64,000 nt of DNA from Diadophis punctatus similis (taxonomy: Eukaryota; Chordata; Lepidosauria; Squamata; Dipsadidae), in the NCBI GenBank assembly GCA_023053685.1, contig JALIGW010000005.1, positions 20,672,501 through 20,736,500 of the forward strand. The letters run 5' to 3'. The notes under the pieces are model-generated. The model searched no databases. It had not been told where the DNA came from and saw nothing but the letters and a program-made list of their open reading frames with translations. Shown here one piece after another: positions 57,761-64,000 of the stretch. The translations under genes and the position numbers were made by a program. How positions within the stretch are numbered: the first letter of the stretch is position 1; every line of letters begins with the position of its first letter.

Positions 57761-60700
57761 ATTATATAGTGTGAAAGAAGATTGTAGGTATTACGTATAA
57801 TTTTATGGAAAGTTTAACAGTTGAACAAAATTCTAGGTGCAGTTTTGCACTTGTAGGATCAACTATTAACTTAGTAACTGTTTTGATAGAATATAATTTT
57901 AACAACAATGTGGTATTTTCCACCAAAGTCACAGCTTGTTAACATATTCACAGAATGTTTAAATTAAGCAAGTAAGTAGAATCATCCATTTCCTTATGAA
58001 AACATATTATTAGAAACTACAGGAAGAGAACAGTTATAGTTTGATACAGATTTCCACATTTGCAAATTTATTTTGAAGGGTGAGGGTCATTTAATTCTCC
58101 CACAACTTCAGGTGCTAAACATTAGCAGTTCAACCTCCATAGTATTGATGTCTAGAGCAGCACTTACAACTATTAAAGATTACCGTTTGAACTTGATTTT
58201 TTAAAAGTTACAGTTGCTTTAAAAATCATCTTAATTTTAATGAGTCAGTTCCTTGAAACTTCTGCAACTTAAAAAAAACCTTGCTCTTTAATAAAAAGTG
58301 AGTGAATGAAGTTTGAAGCCCTTTTTCCAAATAATTCTATGAAAAATGTCCACACACAGAATGTTTCTTAGAATTTAGTATATTGCTACGTCTGTCTATA
58401 TATTACATTTATATCAACCTATGGTGAAAGGCCACATGTTACTATAGCAGCATAGAGTTCTCTTTGTCACCTCTAATGTCTTTATAAAGGATATAATAAT
58501 CATCTCATAGTGCGTCTGTATATCCTTTACTACGTGTCATAGTAAAGGATGTATCAAATCTTTCTTTTTTCTAACATTGATTGTCTGGGGACTACTTTAT
58601 CCATTTAGTGTGTAAAATAATTGTGGGTCACATTTGGGACCCACAATACAGGGCTTAATTGGTCCCCAGGTTCAACTTGCATTTTAGCAAAAAGAACCTC
58701 CTTCCACCATTCAGTAATTATGGAATTTCTTCAGACCTCAATAATCACAGAAAAACTTTTTAAATCAGAGGGTGCTTTCTAGACTGACGTGAGTCTTGTC
58801 ATCTATTTTTCCAAAAAAAATGAATGCAAGCTACATACTCTGCCAGGAAACTGTTTCCTGAGGTTTCACTGGAATTGCTGAAGTAGAAGTTGAAGTAACA
58901 TGTTGCTTTGCTACTATTTTACTTAGCAGAGGGGCAGCATTTTCCCCCTCATTATGAAAAGAACTACAGATAGGGGCAAGTGACTGGCTGTATTGTTTTG
59001 TCATCAGATGGAAAGAGTGCTGGACAGTTTGTAAACATCATATAGAAAGTCTGTGCATGATGAAAACAAGAACAGTTTACAAGATGACAAGAAGGATGTT
59101 TCTGAGGGATGGAGTGATTAAACGTGTAGCTAGTGTACTGTACCCTTAATGAATAATTTGGTATCTTGACTAACAACCATGCCCACTTCATGACTTGTGG
59201 AAACATTACAGGGCATTATATGACAACTTAAATCATGTTTTTCTTTTAAAGTGTTATAGCAGTTTGGCTTTAGAGATGTCCGGTTCGTTTGACATACTGA
59301 ATCAACCATTTAGACAACATAAGCAATAGAGAGCCAGAGCATTATTGTCACAAGAAAAATATGCCCTTTACTAAAGCTGTTAAGCAAAGGGTTAACCAAA
59401 ATTCTACCTGTCAGGAGCTGATATTTGGAAATGAGAAATCTGCTGACATTCCTATTAATGGGGAGGACATATGTAAAAATATAGTTCTTATTCATTGTTA
59501 ACTAGAATTGTGAAAAATTTAGAGTTCATACCTCTAGGGTTTATAGTGTCTTCTAAATAGAATAAAAAGTAGTTGATGTTGGCCTATTGCTCATGTAGAT
59601 AATTCCAGCGGCATGAAGTAAATGGAGAATTCATGAGCATTATGTAGAACTAATATCCTAACTCAGTAGAATTATGAACATCCATAAATAAATATGAAAG
59701 TCAACATTTTCTTTTTGATACAGCATATACATTTTATTTTTAAAACAGTTTGAGTTATAGTTGTACAATATTTCAATTTCTTCTTTTTTTAATGTTAAAA
59801 GATGATCATTTCTGCCTGTAGCAGTTCTTGGCATGCCAGTAGCATTTTAAGCATTAAGTTAATTTTCCATGCATGCTTCTTCACATTATTTTCCTGCAAA
59901 GATTTTTATATGGATGGGCCACTTTAGAACATTATATTTTAAAATCTGTAGCCATTTCATTCACACACCAGGAAGCAGGAAATCTTCCAGATCAAGTACG
60001 GAAGAAAAAGATAAACGATATAATGAGCCATTGGAGATAATCTAATCTTCATGGTCTAGTTAAACACACAGCACCATGATCACTAAAAACAAGCTACCTA
60101 TCTAAAAGGATAAATGTCCCTGGCCAAATTCAACCCCAAAAAAATCCATCGCATCCTTCATCACCCACCAGGCTTGTACCATGCTGACAGAAATTTAATT
60201 CAAGCTGGCTCCTGAAAATAATTATTGTATTTTAAGAGTAGTAATCATTGGTCAGGACATGATTGAATGTGTCCATGCCTATTGACTTTTTCTATGATTT
60301 ATAGCTTTGTTTAGTCGATATTCCCATCGAAATTGTATAATTAATTATAAGTGGGGCTGTCAGGTTTGCAGGATGGAGTGCTCTGATGAGTATTTGGGAA
60401 GATTAAATTTTCCTTAGCTATACCATGCAAGGCTTGGGAATTTTCACCGCAGTATGGTTGTTGGATAGAGATGTTTTCTTATGTGTATAGCAGTGCTTTA
60501 GTTCAAAACCCATTGATTTTCTTCAGAGCCACCCTTTTTTATCAGTTTGATGTCTCTTTGGCAACAGCAGAATTTGTGCAGATGTGACAACATCTGACAA
60601 ATATTTATTATCAACAGGCACCTTTATCATTGTCCATATACTGTTACCTCCTCTTCTTTTTTATATATTAATTCAAAAGAAAAGATACAGAAATTGCAAG

Positions 60701-60998
60701 CCAGCTATTGAGAAACCTAAAACATGCAAATGATTGATTCAGGGGAAATACTGTACAATTTCTTTAGAGCTGTATTTTCCTAAGGGCTTTTTTCCATTTT
60801 GGTCTTACTACCGTATAATATGTGCCAGGTAGTCACTCCAATCCCCATGACACTTCATCTTTTTCAAAAGCTCTTTGTCATGAAGTCAAGAGCTTCAGTT
60901 TTAACTCCACATATATAAAAGTTGATTTTAAGTAAATACATTTAGGGACTTTCAAGCTAGCAATAGCTGAGGCATTTGAGGAATAACTTCAGGAACTA
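57761..60998. other. Intronic sequence, mostly unrecognised
   Basis: No gene. A small inverted repeat (tatcctttacta/tagtaaaggata-like) lies at 58521-58555. The part 59860-60560 is non-repetitive, with ataattaattataagt near 60339, and may be conserved noncoding sequence; evidence is compositional only. Confidence 0.4.
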
Positions 60999-61256
60999 TT
61001 TATTTATTTATTTATTTATTTATTTAGTGAGACTTACATACCGCCTCACAGTGCAAGCACTCTCTAAGCGGTTTACACCAGTAAGCAATGTATATTTACA
61101 TTGCCCCCAACAATCTGGGTCCTCATTTTACCTACCTCGGAAGGATGGAAGGCTGAGTCAACCTTGAGCCGGCGAGATTTGAACCGCTGACCTGTGGATC
61201 ACAGTCAGCTAAAGTGGCCTGCAGTACTGCTTCTAACCGCTGCGCCACCTTAGCTC
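60999..61256 (-). mobile_element. Sauria-type SINE
   Basis: Minus strand from gagctaaggtggcgcagcgg through ggacccagattgttgggggc to a TAAA-type tail at 60999-61026; near full length, with B-box-like ggtcagcggttcaaatc. Confidence 0.9.
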
Positions 61257-61675
61257 ATGTAACTAATAGCAATACCATGAAGATTAGTAATAAATTGATT
61301 AATTTAATCTAATAATAATATTGCTGATATACAAAAGTTTATAAGTATTTACAAATTTAAAGGTATGAAAGCCACAGAACACTTTATAGTATAGTTGGGA
61401 ACTATATTAAGTAGAGAGCAGGAAGTAGGGTGTATTTCTACTTCACATTTCAAAGTCAATTAAAACATATTTTATTTGCTCCCCAAAAGTGGAGAGAGGC
61501 CTGTGTTTTATACTTCCTCAAAATATGTCACATAGACATATTGGTTTGATCCCTTGCATTGATGCACCAAAAATCTGATTCATACAATTTTTTTTCATTT
61601 ATCACTTGTTAAAGAACAAAATTAGTATTTTATTGATTGGAGGCATTTTGGTTGAGTTTATATTGGAATATTTTC

Positions 61676-61837
61676 TGGTGTATGAGTTCCATTTTCTGAA
61701 ATGGAACTCATACACCAAAACATTTCTATTTTTTGGTGCATGAGTTCCATTTCATACATAGAATTTGCCTGTTGTTGAATTTTTGAGTGATAAAATATCA
61801 GCATATGGTTTTTGAGTGATAAAATATCAGCATATGG
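61676..61837. repeat. Small hairpin, third arm copy and 29-bp tandem duplication
   Basis: Arms tggtgtatgagttccattt (61676-61694) and aaatggaactcatacacca (61699-61717) with a 4-base loop; a third direct copy of the arm at 61734-61752. Then a 29-bp unit starting tttttgagtgataaaatatc occurs twice (61780-61837). Confidence 0.9.
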
Positions 61838-61894
61838 TTGAGACCTGTATTAGTTCTATTAACCAAGCATAAGCTGGTTGGAATAACATATAGA

Positions 61895-61920
61895 CCATTC
61901 ATTCATTCATTCATTCATTC
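61895..61920. repeat. (ATTC)n microsatellite
   Basis: About six ATTC units. Confidence 0.9.
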
Positions 61921-62037
61921 ACATTAAACAGTTTTAAAAGATCATATAGCCATGTAGAGACAATGATGGAAAGAGGGGATTTAAAATTCTGCAGCCAATT
62001 TGATTCCAACCTAACTTTACATATATAACAGCAAGTA

Positions 62038-62808
62038 CCGTATTTTTTGGAGTATAAGACGCACCCTTTTCCTCCCTAAAAGTGGCTGAAAATTTGGGTG
62101 CGTCTTATACTTCGAATGCAGCTTTTTTTTCCAGCCCTAACTAGGTGCTAACAGATCTTCCCAGCTCTTGCCTTGCAGGCTCTTTCATTGTTACTCTCTC
62201 CAAAGAATGTTTTTCCAGCCCTAAGTCTTTGCAGAATTTTTTTTCATTGCTCTACTTGCTCCGAGTAAGTTTTTTTTCTAGCCCTAACCAGGTGCTTACT
62301 ATCTTCCCAGCTCTTACCTGCTTGCAGGCTCTTTCATTGTTATTCTCTCAGAAGAAGGTTTTTTTAAGTCCTAACCAGGAGATAAAATAATGTGCTGAAG
62401 CTGCTCTGAATAAGTTTTTTTCTAGCCCTAACCAGGTGCTATCTTCCCAGCTCTTACTGGCTTGCAGGCTCTTTCATTGTTCTTCTCTCAGAAGAAGGTT
62501 TTTTTAAGTCCTAACCAGGAGATAAAATAATGTGCTGAAGCTGCTCCAAATAAGTTTTTTTCTAGCCCTAACCAGGTGCTAACTATCTTCCCAGCTCTTA
62601 CTGGCTTGCATGCTCTTTCATTGTTACTCTCTCAGAAGAAGGTTTTTTTAAGTCCTAACCAGGGGATAAAATAATGTGCTGAAGCTGACCAGACTAAGGA
62701 TGCTAGCCAGATGAATACCTGGTAGGCAGATTGTTTTCCCCTATTTTCCTCCCCAAAAACTAAGGTGTGTCTTATACTCCGGTGCGTCTTATACTCCGAA
62801 AAATACGG
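62038..62808 (+). mobile_element. TA-flanked MITE with internal ~140-bp tandem repeats (4 units)
   Basis: Starts ccgtattttttggagtataa and ends cttatactccgaaaaatacg plus g, flanked by TA. Interior units (cccagctcttactggcttgc, ggctctttcattgttactct, ctaaccaggtgct) recur four times at 139-148 bp spacing. The 81-residue frame inside is also present in the 14333 copy, simply because the repeat is shared. Confidence 0.88.
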
Positions 62809-62810
62809 TA

Positions 62811-64000
62811 ACTTTTATAAAATGATTTCACTATTTTTGCAACAGATAGAAGTAAATCATCTGGTAGCTTGGGAGACAGAATTCTTCCTGAATGTTGTAT
62901 ATATTGCATTCCTGTTTTTTAAAAAACACTACTTATTTCTATTTAATATCAATAATATAACTATCTTTTTTGTATTGGCATATATAATTTCCATATTTTA
63001 TTCTATGCTTTGTGAACAATATGTGGATACTGTACTTGGTGAGCTTTCTGATCATCTGAGATTGATTCTTTTTGGCATCATCTGTTTTATTTAAGTTGTG
63101 TTTAAGTTCTGTTTTGTCTTTCAGTCTTCTAATTTGGTTCATTGGATACCTTTTCTGTGCTAGATTGTAGTTTCTGGATTTTTATTGTTGTCATTGCTAA
63201 AAATCTGATGAATAAACCACAGTAGTAAATGAGAGGGATTTAAAAAATGGGACACAGTACCCCATATGGTTGGATTAATATGAAGTCACAGAATTCTCTG
63301 TGTGAAAAGTTGACCTGGAAGTAGAGGGGCAGGTAGCATAGAAAAGGATTTTAATCATACAAGAACGGAATTATCTATCTTGCTTAAAGATATTCATAAA
63401 TTTTGATGGCTAGTATCAATAGAAGAAATCTGACCTCTTGTAGGATTTGAATGATATGGAAAAACAGAAAGCTTAAATTCACAATATTTTATTTGTGCCA
63501 TTCCTGGTTTCTCGTGGGATTGAAATAGGTACAAATAAAGGAGAATAATAATGTTGCCATTTTGGGGCAGGGAAAAAATGAGGGCAAAATGTCTTCCCTA
63601 AAATAGATTCAAAACAAGCTTTTGAGTCTATAAGTACTTCAAAGTGATTTAGTCTATAGAATTTGTATTTTGCATATGACATGCCAGAAATTAACATAAT
63701 TTAATATTTATAAATATTAACCTTTATTTTTTAAAAATCAAAACATTTGTTTTAAAGAAAAACAAAGCAATCAGATTTAAAATTTTAAAATATCACTATA
63801 CATCAAAATAAAACTGGAGAACAACTGAGATACGGGGTTAGGATGAAGATTTCTAATCAACCAAAAATATTTTTGAAGCTTTGATAGATAGGTATATGAA
63901 TGGGTGCATATGAAGGTTAAAGAACTGGCATCACTGAAAACATATTAATCAATAGATAAGATATAGCAACTGCACTCTTCCCAATGGCCTTAGCTCTGAC
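62811..64000. other. Intronic sequence without recognised features
   Basis: AT-rich; no exon or repeat end recognised up to the window end. Confidence 0.5.

Larger units (their letters stand above)
56426..64000 (+). other. INPP5A: INPP5A intron, 5' part (runs off the window)
   Basis: Starts at donor gtgagttt; the acceptor is beyond the window. It contains a hAT fragment, a CR1 piece with a nested MITE, a Sauria SINE and a long TA-flanked MITE. Stretches 57761-60998, 61257-61675 and 62811-64000 show no gene; 59860-60560 may include conserved noncoding sequence. Confidence 0.85.

Noticed and set aside
62145..62390. An 81-residue frame also present at 14611-14856 with about 90% identity
   Set aside because: The match is explained by the shared MITE tandem units; the frame spans unit boundaries, has low-complexity composition and no recognisable domain.
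62160..62640. Regularly spaced repeats as a possible CRISPR-like array
   Set aside because: The spacers are themselves repeated, the host is a vertebrate and the array lies within MITE TIRs.
62845..62885. A frame reading NHLVAWETEF, recalling the NLVAWET segment of INPP5A
   Set aside because: That segment is encoded upstream of the exon at 9501 in the gene order, but this lies downstream of the exon at 56351. Only six residues match, the rest does not continue, and there is no splice border. Treated as chance; a TBLASTN comparison would settle it.

Overview
This is eukaryotic, vertebrate genomic DNA, almost certainly from a squamate and most likely a snake. Four repeat signatures point there: tRNA-headed SINEs of the Sauria type; a decayed BovB-like (RTE) LINE; CR1-type LINE tails that run into AATAG/TATTC pentanucleotide microsatellites (reported for snake CR1 LINEs); and a joined GATA/GACA tract like the Bkm satellite first described in snakes. 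No bacterial gene, CRISPR array, rRNA or free-standing tRNA gene was seen.

The only host gene recognised is INPP5A (type I inositol polyphosphate 5-phosphatase) on the + strand. The window lies inside the gene: it opens in an intron, holds three consecutive coding exons (9501-9585, 53045-53140, 56351-56425) and ends in an intron. The exons join in frame, have canonical AG/GT borders and encode the catalytic-domain stretch containing GDFNFRLD. The 43.5 kb intron between the first two carries most of the other features.

Layout: 1-9.5 kb, intron with microsatellites, CR1/L2-type LINE pieces and a nested Tigger-like MITE. 9.5-18.2 kb, first exon, Sauria SINE, antisense LINE, a TA-flanked MITE with an internal minisatellite, two hAT MITEs with 8-bp target duplications, and a fold-back repeat. 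18.2-21.07 kb, the most unusual object: a 2.84 kb TA-flanked, GC-rich, non-autonomous DNA element built of nested inverted repeats, whose largest palindrome carries two mirror copies of what looks like a captured CpG-island first exon of a multi-pass membrane protein. 21.3-35.4 kb, several hAT MITEs with matching 8-bp duplications, LINE endonuclease and RT remnants on both strands, and one candidate conserved noncoding block. 35.4-53 kb, mostly unannotated intron with SINEs, a 96-bp hairpin, long TA/AAT/AC arrays and a second candidate conserved block with NKX-like sites. 53-64 kb, the last two exons, a hAT MITE, CR1 and BovB fragments, nested MITEs and a second long copy of the TA-flanked MITE.

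Most short reading frames are repeats or chance. The interest lies in the gene-fragment-carrying palindromic transposon, MITEs that spread NRF1-like motifs, and several hairpin or duplication structures that standard repeat classes do not fully explain. Repeat names come from recognition of sequence features, without a library search.
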